Shown here: piece after piece, positions 8,239 through 15,955 of the stretch
Layout of the letters: every line of letters begins with the position of its first letter
Numbering within the stretch: position 1 is the stretch's first letter
Origin: JAFGOM01 sp964605795
GTDB lineage: Archaea > Halobacteriota > Methanomicrobia > Methanomicrobiales > Methanospirillaceae
DNA: 29,054 nucleotides
Assembly: GCA_964605795.1 (NCBI GenBank)
Contig: CAZSDZ010000038.1
Location: forward strand, 1 to 29,054
Direction: 5' to 3'
Notes under the pieces: generated by a model
Database searches by the model: none
What the model was told of the DNA's origin: nothing
The model's input: the letters and a program-made list of their open reading frames with translations, nothing else
Program-made: the position numbers and the translations under genes

Positions 8239-8504
8239 GTATACCGGTTATATCTCTTATGGGCGACTTCTATGGGATAGATATCGGTGACTCTGACGAT
8301 ATCGGTATCAGGAAGTATCGTATATAATATCGTAAATGTTCGACCAACATGCATTCGGTAAACATCTGTGGCCAATCGTTCGATTCCCTGTATGTATGAA
8401 GGATTCTCTAATCTCCGTAGATGGGTCAGAATTATCCGTCGACTTTTTTTTGGAAGAGATCTGACGAAATCACATGCATTTTTCTCTATCTCAACCTTCA
8501 TCAT
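8235..8504 (-). CDS. RelE/ParE-family toxin
   Basis: The 89-residue product has the RelE/ParE-type order: an N-terminal KNACDFVRSLPKKSRRIILTHL helix pair, a central GIERLATDVYRMHVGRTFTIL with the Y-R-x-x-x-G-x-x-x-I/L strand, and a basic C-terminal VAHKRYNRYT. RelE toxins cut mRNA on the ribosome; ParE toxins poison gyrase. The D-x-Y-R-M-H-V-G-R strand fits RelE better. The central basic residues and the terminal Tyr that serve RelE catalysis appear plausible here. Its ATG overlaps the stop of the upstream antitoxin gene by 4 bases, the classic coupled arrangement. It looks intact. Confidence 0.8.
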   Translation of the reverse strand: MMKVEIEKNACDFVRSLPKKSRRIILTHLRRLENPSYIQGIERLATDVYRMHVGRTFTILYTILPDTDIVRVTDIYPIEVAHKRYNRYT

Positions 8505-8713
8505 TTCCAGATCTCTAGAGCTTCATCCAGGGATATAAAGTCCCCCTGTTCGGCGACAGATCTGACATGCCTGATAAGTTCCTTTTTTTGCCGTTCTGAA
8601 ATAAGATCTGAAATAAGATGATCAAAGGTTTCTCCAGGCTTTTTAAGCATTGATAACTCTTCCCATGTTGAAGGTGATACCGGTATTCTTTTATAAACGT
8701 GAGGACTGGACAT
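8501..8713 (-). CDS. Antitoxin partner of the RelE-type toxin
   Basis: I chose the ATG at 8713 (MSSPHVYKRIPVSPSTWEEL), giving 70 residues. Earlier in-frame starts exist at 8722 and 8758. The N-terminal half, KRIPVSPSTWEELSMLKKPG, looks like a strand-helix DNA-binding region seen in archaeal antitoxins. ETFDHLISDLISERQKKELI is a likely helix, and LDEALEIWK is the toxin-binding tail. The 4-base overlap with the toxin supports the pairing. Such antitoxins usually repress their own operon. The AT-rich TTTAAAATGTATAAT just before the ATG could hold the TATA box for one of the longer forms or an operator. I cannot name the exact family. Confidence 0.65.
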   Translation of the reverse strand: MSSPHVYKRIPVSPSTWEELSMLKKPGETFDHLISDLISERQKKELIRHVRSVAEQGDFISLDEALEIWK

Positions 8714-8896
8714 ATTATACATTTTAAACATGTGTGTAAATGAATGTTTTTGTCCCAATGGTTGTATCTCCCTTCCTGAGTTGAAAAAAAAGGCAGTAAA
8801 ACAAAGTAATGGATAATCGTAGGGTATATCAAAGATATCTTTTACGAGAAAAAATCGTGTTTTCTATCAGAATTAGTATTAGAATGATGCAACAAA

Positions 8897-8920
8897 GATA
8901 CCATCGGAAATGATGGTATC
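8897..8920. repeat. Perfect 9-bp inverted repeat
   Basis: GATACCATC and GATGGTATC flank a six-base GGAAAT loop. The stem is perfect and would be stable as RNA. Confidence 0.6.
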
Positions 8921-8966
8921 AATCTGATTGATCCTCAGGTTTTTTTGGTGTAAAATAATAGTGTGT

Positions 8967-8989
8967 CCCCGGTCGATAGACCCTTGGGG
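8967..8989. repeat. Compact hairpin with a 3-base bulge
   Basis: CCCC-GGTC-GATA-GACC-CTT-GGGG forms eight base pairs, with a GATA loop and a CTT bulge on the 3' side. It lies about 50 bases after the preceding hairpin. Confidence 0.5.
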
Positions 8990-9400
8990 TATCTGTGTTA
9001 CCTGCCATGAACGGAAACGGAGAATGCAGATGCGACTGATTTTTAGGTCACTCATTGCCTGCCGGTCCTGATGAACTGACTGGGATTATCCTGATCGGAA
9101 TATTTTCGTTTTCGACTGAGGTAGAGGGGATTATTATGGTCCAAAAAATGGGTACGGGGAATGATAAAGTCATGGCCAGCGAGGAGAGGTGAATTGAAAA
9201 CGGAAAAATTCTTTCTTTTTATCATGATGGGAACGGTTTCATTTTTACAAAATTGTTTTTCTCTCTGGTATGATTGATACCTTATTATGCTGTAATGAGC
9301 AAATACTTCATCATTGAGCAGTTGAAAAGAGAGCCGGATCCGGGATTGCATTTCCCGGTAGATCTCTTTTGAAAAATCCATGCATTCCGGAGTGTATCTC

Positions 9401-10594
9401 ATGAATAAGAAAACACTGCATGATATTGATATCACAGAAAAAAGACTTCTTATCAGGGTCGACTTTAATGTTCCCCTCGATGATGCAGGGGATATCGCAG
9501 ATGATACCCGTATTCGGGCGTCACTTCCAACAATCAGGTACGCGTTAGCGAAGAACAGTAAAATCATCCTCTGCACTCATTTAGGAAGACCAGAGGGCAG
9601 GGTGGTTTCTTCATTGCAAACAGCCCCTCTTGCAAATCGTCTCTCTGAACTCTTAAACCACCCGGTGACGGCCCTGTCAGAGGTAACCGGACCGTCAGTC
9701 CGTACTGCTGTCTCATCGATGCATCCCGGAGATATCATATTTCTTGAGAATCTCAGGTTTTATCCTGAAGAAGAGGCAAATGATCCTCGTTTCTCTGCAG
9801 AACTCGCAGAACTTGCAGATATCTATGTTGATGATGCATTTGGAGCGGCTCACCGGTCACATGCATCCATTGTCGGGGTAGCCCGGTTGATCCCTGCAGT
9901 TGCCGGGTTTGTCATGGAGAAGGAACTGGTCATGCTCGGTGCATTGCTTGAGGCTCCTCAAAAACCCTTTGTCACGATACTCGGTGGTGCGAAGGTAAAA
10001 GGGAAGGTACAACTGGTTGAGCATATCCTTGATACCGTTGATGCGGTCTGCATCGGGGGAGCCATGACCGCAACCTTTCTCTTCTCGCTCGGGTATTCTG
10101 TCGGCAGTTCAATTGTGGAAACAGAGAGCCTCGGATATGTTCAGAAGATACAGGAGGCTGCCCGAAAACAGGGGGTACGGATACTCGTCCCAGCTGATGT
10201 GATTATCACCCAAAATAACGGGCATTTTAACCAGGTAAAGACGGTTCTCTCAGACGAGATCCCTGACGGGTGGTCAATCGGTGATATTGGTCAGAAAACA
10301 GTTGATATGTTTAAGAACGAATTGTCAGGGGCAAAAACGGTCTTTTGGAACGGACCACTCGGAAAATTTGAGGAGTGTGCGTTCTCTGGGGGAACCAGAA
10401 GCATTGCGCTTTTCTTGGCAGATAGTTCTGCCACAACCATCCTTGGTGGTGGATCAACTGCCGAGGTGGCAGCAGAACTCGGACTTGCCGGTGAATATAC
10501 GCATGTCTCGACCGGTGGGGGTGCATCGCTTACATTCCTGACCGGAAAACCGCTACCCGGGGTGGATGTTCTGAGCGACAGGGACGAACCATGA
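9401..10594 (+). CDS. pgk: Phosphoglycerate kinase
   Basis: The enzyme interconverts 1,3-bisphosphoglycerate and 3-phosphoglycerate with ADP/ATP in glycolysis and gluconeogenesis. The ATG at 9401 is preferred over an in-frame start 21 bases earlier because GGAGTG stands at the right distance. That gives 397 residues, normal for PGK. Landmarks are RVDFNVPLDD near the N-terminus, CTHLGRPEGR, FLENLRFYPEEEANDP, VDDAFGAAHRSHASIVG, VFWNGPLGKFE and the nucleotide-site LGGGSTAEVAAELG followed by HVSTGGGASLTFL. Its stop overlaps the start of the phosphofructokinase gene by four bases (ATGA), so the pair is translationally coupled. Confidence 0.97.
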   Translation: MNKKTLHDIDITEKRLLIRVDFNVPLDDAGDIADDTRIRASLPTIRYALAKNSKIILCTHLGRPEGRVVSSLQTAPLANRLSELLNHPVTALSEVTGPSVRTAVSSMHPGDIIFLENLRFYPEEEANDPRFSAELAELADIYVDDAFGAAHRSHASIVGVARLIPAVAGFVMEKELVMLGALLEAPQKPFVTILGGAKVKGKVQLVEHILDTVDAVCIGGAMTATFLFSLGYSVGSSIVETESLGYVQKIQEAARKQGVRILVPADVIITQNNGHFNQVKTVLSDEIPDGWSIGDIGQKTVDMFKNELSGAKTVFWNGPLGKFEECAFSGGTRSIALFLADSSATTILGGGSTAEVAAELGLAGEYTHVSTGGGASLTFLTGKPLPGVDVLSDRDEP

Positions 10595-11559
10595 AAAAAA
10601 TAGGAATACTTACGAGCGGGGGGGATGCACCGGGCATGAACGCCTGTATCAGGGCTTCTGTCAGAACCGCTCTTACTGACGGACTTGAGATCATAGGTAT
10701 TCGTAGGGGATTTTCCGGCCTTATTGAAGGGGATTTTATAAAAATGGATCGGTCGGCGGTCCGTAATACCGTTCACTTAGGAGGTACCATCCTTGAGACG
10801 TCCCGCTCATCGGAATTTATGACCGTGGAAGGGAGGAGAAAGGCCATTGATTCTCTGAAGAAGGAAGGGATAGAGGGTCTTATCCTGATTGGAGGAAACG
10901 GTACGTTTCGCGGTGGTGTTGCATTGTCAGGGGAGTGTGATATCCCGGTCATCGGTATCCCTGGCACGATAGACAACGACATCTATGGAACTGACTATAC
11001 CATCGGGTTTGACTCTGCGATTAACTGTGCAATCCAGGCCATCGACCGTATTCGTGATACGGCACAATCACATGAACGGCTCTTCTTTGTCGAGGTTATG
11101 GGCCATGAGACCGGTTTTATCGCTCTTAACTGCAGTATTGCCGGGGGTGCCGAAGAACTGCTCATACCGGAAGACCCCATGGATATCGATGAACTCTGCA
11201 GCAGGTTACAGACCAGCTTCTCCCGTGGCAAGAAGAGTGCCATTGTTGTTGTGGCAGAGACCGACCGGCCCGGCTGGAGTTTTCGTATCGCAAAAGAAGT
11301 CCAGGAGAAGATTGCGTACGATTCAAAGGTCTGCATCCTTGGCCATATCCAGCGGGGGGGATCACCGACCGCCCGTGACCGGATACTGGGCAGCCTCTTT
11401 GGTGCACGTGCAGTCCGGGCATTAGAGTCGGGAATGAACGGGGTTGTCGTTGGAGTAATCCACGGGCTTGTCTGTTACACTCCGATGCCTGAAACCTGGG
11501 AGAAGAAAAAACCGCTCCATGCCGATCTCATGGATTTAAACCTGCTCCTTTCTGAATAG
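10591..11559 (+). CDS. pfkA: 6-phosphofructokinase, bacterial ATP-type (group A)
   Basis: The enzyme phosphorylates fructose 6-phosphate to fructose 1,6-bisphosphate. At 322 residues it matches bacterial PfkA length. Motifs are GILTSGGDAPGMNACIRA (6-23), GGNGTFRGG (101-109), PGTIDNDIYGTDYTIGFDSA (124-143), FVEVMGHETGFIAL and LGHIQRGGSPTARDR. The small residues at 104 (Gly) and 125 (Gly, in PGTID) are those of ATP users; PPi users carry Asp and Lys there. One oddity is Asn103 where the E. coli enzyme has an Asp that helps hold Mg. The catalytic Asp128 is present. Many euryarchaea use an unrelated ADP-dependent PFK, so this may be a transferred gene. It is coupled to pgk by ATGA. Confidence 0.9.
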   Translation: MKKIGILTSGGDAPGMNACIRASVRTALTDGLEIIGIRRGFSGLIEGDFIKMDRSAVRNTVHLGGTILETSRSSEFMTVEGRRKAIDSLKKEGIEGLILIGGNGTFRGGVALSGECDIPVIGIPGTIDNDIYGTDYTIGFDSAINCAIQAIDRIRDTAQSHERLFFVEVMGHETGFIALNCSIAGGAEELLIPEDPMDIDELCSRLQTSFSRGKKSAIVVVAETDRPGWSFRIAKEVQEKIAYDSKVCILGHIQRGGSPTARDRILGSLFGARAVRALESGMNGVVVGVIHGLVCYTPMPETWEKKKPLHADLMDLNLLLSE

Positions 11560-11659
11560 AAAGGATTATTCAGCATCTATCATACATTGATTTCATCAAT
11601 CTGACTTTTGAACTCGCATTTCCAAAAGACCGGTATCGTTTTAAATCCCTGAATTATTG

Positions 11660-11938
11660 TAACTGTGAGAACCTTGCGAACGGCAACCTCCAATCCCAGT
11701 GGGAAAGTATCAACTGGGAGAGGCAGAAGCCTGTATTAATGGGCTACAGATCAGAGTTGTACAAGCGACCAAAGATAGAAGATAGTTCCTATTTTTGAGC
11801 TACCCGATACTAAAAGGGTGTGAAACGCTCGAGTGTACTGCGGTGAAAGCCGCACGGTACGTTCCCTGAAGGCGGGGGGTGGGTGACCTCCCCTTGCTAT
11901 TCGGCGTGGGAAGGGGAAATCCTTCCTTCTTATTCGAC
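11660..11938 (+). mobile_element. Group II intron remnant (3' portion, no ORF)
   Basis: The stretch folds into several stems: CCTC/GAGG around TCCCAGT/ACTGGGA at 11687-11723, then AGCC/GGCT at about 11729-11746. It then contains an unmistakable domain V (listed separately) and a G/C-rich domain VI candidate. It could end at CTATTCGGC (11905) or TTATTCGAC (11938); both resemble the CTAYYCGAY 3' ends of bacterial-class introns. No reverse transcriptase is present, and at under 280 bases it is too short for a full domain I, so it is probably a 5'-truncated fragment. The start is a rough guess. An IS110-like transposase tail follows directly, as if the intron had inserted into that gene. Confidence 0.6.
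11831..11864 (+). ncRNA. Group II intron domain V
   Basis: The 34-base hairpin has all parts of domain V: a lower 8-bp helix (GAGTGTAC with GTACGTTC, two G-U pairs), a two-base CG bulge on the 3' side, an upper helix (TGCGGT with GCCGCA) and a GAAA tetraloop. The catalytic triad position reads AGT instead of the usual AGC, with GTT opposite, so catalysis may be weakened. Confidence 0.78.
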
Positions 11939-12196
11939 TTATACAAAAAGGCGATAATAGCACTAGCCAGAAAGATACTTACTATTGCCTGGAATGTGCT
12001 AATCCGAGATGAACCTTATAATGATGATAAAGCAAGAGGAATTCAGAAAAAACCCACTTCTAAATCACAAAGAACTAACAATAGCCAGATATTTTCTGTT
12101 CATGACGCATATCGAATTCTTGAGGAAGCTGGAGAAATAACAAAACCTGAAGGAGATGAAGGGTATTTTTGGCACGGCCCGGCAGCCAGTATATGA
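11939..12196 (+). pseudogene. C-terminal fragment of an IS110-like transposase
   Basis: The frame reads LYKKAIIALARKILTIAWNV then LIRDEPYNDDKARGIQKK before a stop at 12194. A K-A-x-x-A-x-A-R-K-x-x-x-I-x-W helix near the end followed by a short polar tail is typical of the IS116/IS110/IS902 transposase C-terminus. Everything before it (the DEDD nuclease domain and most of the C-terminal domain) is missing, replaced by the intron remnant. The frame stays open into the intron from a GTG at 11879, but that part is intron sequence. Identification rests on one helix, so confidence is moderate. Confidence 0.5.
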
Positions 12197-12225
12197 CCCC
12201 GATTACATATTTTCATAGTAAGAAA

Positions 12226-12230
12226 TTTAT
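12226..12230 (+). promoter_or_regulatory. TATA-like element for the DUF1254 gene
   Basis: AAATTTATC lies 24-28 bases before the ATG at 12254, which suggests a leaderless transcript. Confidence 0.4.
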
Positions 12231-12253
12231 CTTTTGGATGGGACTAATTCTTC

Positions 12254-13759
12254 ATGAAACCATCCTGGATCATTAGCATCCTTATTATTCTCTTACTATT
12301 CTCCAGTGTTTATGGTATAAGCATGAATACAAAGAAAACGTCTACTAACCAGAAATTTGAGGAACTCATGATTCCCACAACGACAGGTTCACCAACACCG
12401 GAAGAGGCACGACAGATTGCTGCGGCAGCCTACGTATACGGCTACCCCCTGGTCTTTATGGATGTCCTGAAGGAACGCCAGACCGCAGTCTCGGCACCTG
12501 AAATAGAACGGGGTTTAGCACCCTTCAATCAGATGGTGAGGGTGTATCAGATACCAATTGACAAATTCCAGAGCCGTGCCCCTTATCCGATCACGGATGC
12601 GAGTTACGTCGGAGCGTGGCTTGACCTGACAAAAGAGCCTGTGGTGTTAAGTGTTCCTGCATCTGACGGCAGGTATTACGTCATAATGCTTGAAGATACC
12701 TGGACAAATGATCTCCAATCAGTGGGGTCACGTACAACCGGGAATGGCTCTGGCAACTTCGTTATCACCGGACCCGGGTGGGATGGTGCTCTTCCGCCAG
12801 GTATGAAAAAGATCTCATCTCCGACAAGCTATGTTATGCTTGCTGGTCGGACACAACTGGACGGGCCTGCTGACCTTCCAGCGACTGCAGCCTTCCTGGA
12901 CAATGTTACCCTGACCCCGCTGAGTGCTTGGGGCACAAATTACACGCCGCCGGCCAACGTGCCGGTCACTTCCCATGTGACCCCGGATTCCCGGGCTTCT
13001 GCGAGTGCTGCGTTTATTGCGAATATGAGCCATGATGCGTTTTACAACCGTCTGGCAACGGCAATGGGCAGCAGTCCTCCGTACAGCGTGGATATGCCTG
13101 TCATCAATCAGATCGCACGAATCGGCATCGTCCCTGGCACACCGTTTGACTGGAGCGGTATGAATGCCACGATGCAGAATGCAATCGCTCAGGGAGCTTT
13201 GGATGGTATTGCACAGGTACATGCCGCAGCAGTTGACTGGCCGGGCACTGTTGTCGTAAACGGTTGGAGAGTCGTGTATGATATGGGGGCCTACGGGACC
13301 AATTATCCACTCCGTGCCGGTCTGGTAGCAGGATACGGGGGCGGCAACCTTGCAGAGGACTCACTCTACTGGTGGTCGTTTGTCAATACAACGGGCGTCC
13401 CCTATTCAGGCTCGAATAACTATGTCCTCCATTTTAACAAGGACGATATCCCGCCTGTCGACGCGTTCTGGTCGGTTACTCTTTATGACAGACAAGGCCA
13501 CTTTGTAAATAATTCACTGAACCAGTATGCAATAACATCGCACTCTGGTAACCTTATCTACAACCCGGATGGATCACTCGATATCTACATTCAGAAGGTA
13601 TCTCCTGGCGCTGACAAAGAAGCCAACTGGCTCCCCGCTCCATTAGGAGAATTTATGTTTATCCTGCGCCAGTACTGGCCGCAGAAATCGGCCCTGGATG
13701 GCTCGTGGGTGCCGCCGGCAGTGGAGACGGCTGGTTCTGATGCAAAAGCAACACTATGA
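12254..13759 (+). CDS. Secreted DUF1254/DUF1214 protein
   Basis: The 501-residue protein begins with a signal segment (IISILIILLLFSSVYG, about 6-21). The N-terminal DUF1254 domain (about 55-190) starts EEARQIAAAAYVYGYPLVFM and includes NQMVRVYQIPIDKFQSRAPY, ASYVGAWLDLTKEPVVLSVP and YYVIMLEDTWTNDLQSVGSR. The C-terminal DUF1214 region (about 370-490) includes YVLHFNKDDIPPVDAFWSVT, LYDRQGHFVNNSLNQYAI and ADKEANWLPAPLGEFMFILR. The two-domain order is that of the widespread bacterial family. The biochemical function is not established to my knowledge. It stands alone, just after intron/IS debris, and is more GC-rich than the region that follows; recent acquisition is plausible but unproven. Confidence 0.88.
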   Translation: MKPSWIISILIILLLFSSVYGISMNTKKTSTNQKFEELMIPTTTGSPTPEEARQIAAAAYVYGYPLVFMDVLKERQTAVSAPEIERGLAPFNQMVRVYQIPIDKFQSRAPYPITDASYVGAWLDLTKEPVVLSVPASDGRYYVIMLEDTWTNDLQSVGSRTTGNGSGNFVITGPGWDGALPPGMKKISSPTSYVMLAGRTQLDGPADLPATAAFLDNVTLTPLSAWGTNYTPPANVPVTSHVTPDSRASASAAFIANMSHDAFYNRLATAMGSSPPYSVDMPVINQIARIGIVPGTPFDWSGMNATMQNAIAQGALDGIAQVHAAAVDWPGTVVVNGWRVVYDMGAYGTNYPLRAGLVAGYGGGNLAEDSLYWWSFVNTTGVPYSGSNNYVLHFNKDDIPPVDAFWSVTLYDRQGHFVNNSLNQYAITSHSGNLIYNPDGSLDIYIQKVSPGADKEANWLPAPLGEFMFILRQYWPQKSALDGSWVPPAVETAGSDAKATL

Positions 13760-13995
13760 CGAAATTAGAACTTACCTCTGCGTAAACCTTCGGACAGTAT
13801 GATAGAACATTCACACATAGACACAAGAGCGAGGAAAGGCTGCTCGCATAGAAGGTAATGATACGGAGTATTATCAATAACCGTTTAACATCGCTATTTT
13901 TTAATAACGACCTGTTATCTCCTACCTCCTTGGAAAAGTGGGAGAGGAGTATCTATACCAATAGTTTGCTGACTCAATTTTAATGAAACATCCCG

Positions 13996-14004
13996 TTTAT
14001 ATTT
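13996..14004 (+). promoter_or_regulatory. TATA box for the small secreted protein
   Basis: TTTATATTT is a near-consensus archaeal TATA box. It implies a leader of about 70 bases that contains the inverted repeat at 14050. Confidence 0.5.
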
Positions 14005-14049
14005 CTTCACTGAATGGCCTCTCTGATAAAAGTCGATATTTCCAGCAAG

Positions 14050-14076
14050 TTGATTAGGTATTAAATTCCTAATCAA
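14050..14076. repeat. Perfect 9-bp inverted repeat in the leader
   Basis: TTGATTAGG and CCTAATCAA flank a nine-base AT loop and end 17 bases before the ATG. It may be an operator, or an RNA hairpin that limits translation. Confidence 0.55.
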
Positions 14077-14093
14077 AAATTTTAGAGAATAAG

Positions 14094-14594
14094 ATGAGAA
14101 ATTTCTCTCTTATCTTTTTCTTAAGCGTATTACTGATAATACCTCTAATACCCTTATCAGCTAGAGGGTTCACCCCGTCTGATTACATCAGTTGTGAGTC
14201 AGATCTTGTATGGACATCCTTTACCGGGGATAGGGAAGATAGCACCCAATCCCAGATGTTGAGGACTCAATTGGCAGATGGAACTATCGTGAGAATTACT
14301 GGAGAATCAGATAATATTTCAAGCATAGAAATTACGAATCCTGATGGTAGTTCAAGTATAGCTGAAAATACCGAAGGGAACGTAAGAACCACAACATGGG
14401 ACACTAATACTAATTATCTGGGCCAACAAGAAGAGAGGTCTTGGGAAAATATCCTAAACAGACTTTTTTGTCAGACTGATAAAAATTCAGGAACAACGGT
14501 AAAGGATGGGGAGCTCTCCTATATCAGCTCTGATATCTTCAGTTACTTAAGTAACAGCGAGCTCAGTTATCCATTTAAAAAAAATGTGTACTGA
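14094..14594 (+). CDS. Small secreted protein of unknown function
   Basis: The 166-residue product has a clear signal peptide (FSLIFFLSVLLIIPLIPLSA, about 4-23). The mature part is polar, acidic and rich in Ser/Thr/Asn, with a beta-like TIVRITGESDNISSIEITNP then DGSSSIAENTEGNVRTTTWD. Two cysteines (about 34 and 129) could pair. I recognise no domain. The gene is AT-rich compared with the flanking housekeeping genes. Its strong TATA box and leader hairpin suggest it is a real, regulated gene. Confidence 0.6.
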   Translation: MRNFSLIFFLSVLLIIPLIPLSARGFTPSDYISCESDLVWTSFTGDREDSTQSQMLRTQLADGTIVRITGESDNISSIEITNPDGSSSIAENTEGNVRTTTWDTNTNYLGQQEERSWENILNRLFCQTDKNSGTTVKDGELSYISSDIFSYLSNSELSYPFKKNVY

Positions 14595-14648
14595 TGCGTC
14601 CGCTTTGCGGATATTGATGCATACCGTGGAGTTAAGGTATATTATTTT

Positions 14649-15908
14649 TCAATAATATTCTGGATCGATGAGCCATTTCCATAAAGGAAGTTTTCGTATC
14701 GTTCCTGAATATTCATGCCAGGAGTGCTCTTCCTCTCCTGTTTCCGATTCAGTAAGGAGGATCAGGTTATCACACAGAAGTTCGCTTCTGGCTTTTTGTA
14801 ATGCCCGTATCTCTCTGGAGAAAGTCTCCTGCCCGGTTATTGAGGTACACACCTGAATAAGAGCTGTTATCGTTCTCCCTTTTTTTATGACAAAATCAAC
14901 CTCCTCCTGCTCCTGATTTTTCCAGAAGTAGAGGGATATCTCTCCTAAAATCTCTTTTTTACGGAGTGTTATAGCCACAAGATTCTCATATAGCCTTCCT
15001 TTATTCTCGCTAAAAAGAAAACCCCGGGAAGTTACAAACCCGTTGTCATACGTATAGATCTTTTTATTGTATGCAACCTGTTCCCTGTGTTTAAATGAAA
15101 AACGAGGGATACTAAAGACAAGGTAAGCCATTTCAAGGTATTTCAAATATTTCCTGACGGTGTTGACACTTTTTACCTGGGATACCCGGGTCAGGTTTTG
15201 CAGGGAGTACTCTAAACCGATGTTTGAGTAGAGATATGAGGTAAGATCTCCGATGCCAACAGGATTTCTGATCGAAAACCTCCTGATGATATCCTTATAC
15301 AGGACTGCATCTATGAGGTCGTTTGTGTACTGAACACGGGATATTTCACAAAGGAGAGGCTCTGGGAATCCGCCGGTTTCATTGTAGATAAGAAGCTGCT
15401 CCTTTATCTCTTTATCTGTCCGTGTAATGGGATTTATTGTTAAAAATTCTCTAAATGAGAATGGAAGGATGCATGTCTGGGTATATCGGCCGGTCAAATG
15501 TGTTGCAAGTTCTGAACTCAGAAGGTGTGCATTGCTTCCTGAAAGGAGGAAGCGAAATCCCTGTCTTGACAGTCTGTTTACTATTAGTTCCCACTTTGGG
15601 ACGTTTTGGATCTCGTCTATGAAGATATAGTGGGGGTAATGATAGATTGTCATAATTGCACTGATAATCTCATCAATGTCTTTTAGGAGTGCCAATAACC
15701 TTTCATCATCAAAATTCACATAACCCGCATTTAAATTTCTACACTGCCATAATCCAAACGATGATTTTCCAGAACGCCGTGGCCCGCTTATCAGGTGGAT
15801 GAGGTTGCTTGAAAGTCCCTCAATCTTTTCTTCCCGCTCGATAAACTGACGGGAGAGTACCTGCTGTTGTTCACGCGACTGAGTGAGAAGGATGTCATGG
15901 ACGGTCAT
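14649..15908 (-). CDS. AAA-type ATPase with C-terminal DUF4143
   Basis: The 419-residue protein has an N-terminal AAA_14-like ATPase: Walker A SGPRRSGKSS (about 41-50), Walker B YIFIDEIQ (about 94-101), and the family's sensor-like FLLSGSNAHLLSSELATHLT followed by a Gly-Arg (about 120-140). A DUF4143-type domain follows (about 210-400), with RKYLKYLEMAYLVFSIPRFS and a nuclease-like FWKNQEQEEVDFVIKKGRTI ending (D-F-V-I-x-K resembles a PD-(D/E)xK strand). These proteins are common in archaea and anaerobes, often in mobile or defence-rich areas; their role is not established. It stands alone, with an inverted repeat overlapping its likely promoter. Confidence 0.88.
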   Translation of the reverse strand: MTVHDILLTQSREQQQVLSRQFIEREEKIEGLSSNLIHLISGPRRSGKSSFGLWQCRNLNAGYVNFDDERLLALLKDIDEIISAIMTIYHYPHYIFIDEIQNVPKWELIVNRLSRQGFRFLLSGSNAHLLSSELATHLTGRYTQTCILPFSFREFLTINPITRTDKEIKEQLLIYNETGGFPEPLLCEISRVQYTNDLIDAVLYKDIIRRFSIRNPVGIGDLTSYLYSNIGLEYSLQNLTRVSQVKSVNTVRKYLKYLEMAYLVFSIPRFSFKHREQVAYNKKIYTYDNGFVTSRGFLFSENKGRLYENLVAITLRKKEILGEISLYFWKNQEQEEVDFVIKKGRTITALIQVCTSITGQETFSREIRALQKARSELLCDNLILLTESETGEEEHSWHEYSGTIRKLPLWKWLIDPEYY

Positions 15909-15928
15909 GTATGATATAGTATATTATG

Positions 15929-15946
15929 CAATTTTAGATAAAATTG
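15929..15946. promoter_or_regulatory. Inverted repeat at the ATPase promoter, possible operator
   Basis: CAATTTTA-GA-TAAAATTG is a perfect 8+2+8 palindrome 21-38 bases upstream of the ATPase ATG. It overlaps the space where TATA or BRE elements should sit, so a bound repressor would block transcription. Confidence 0.45.
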
Positions 15947-15955
15947 TGCATTACA

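Larger units (their letters stand above)
8759..9400. other. Gene-free stretch between the TA pair and pgk
   Basis: No convincing coding frame is present on either strand. The stretch holds two strong hairpins, listed separately, and AT-rich tracts such as TTTTTTTGG near 8940. It may contain a long pgk leader, a non-coding RNA or a decayed gene. A minus-strand frame over 9052-9576 runs antisense into pgk and looks like a shadow. Confidence 0.4.
13760..14093. other. Intergenic stretch with promoter and inverted repeat
   Basis: I see no gene here. GCGAG/CTCGC bracket nine bases near 13829-13847. The useful signals, a TATA box and an inverted repeat, belong to the next gene. Confidence 0.4.

Noticed and set aside
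8882..8940. Possible C/D box sRNA (AATGATG twice, CTGA once)
   Set aside because: Neither C box has the full RUGAUGA sequence, and no D' box sits at the right spacing. The hairpin explains the symmetry.
9052..9576. Minus-strand frame of 174 codons upstream of and into pgk
   Set aside because: It overlaps the well-supported pgk 5' end antisense, has no motif, and its composition looks like a shadow.
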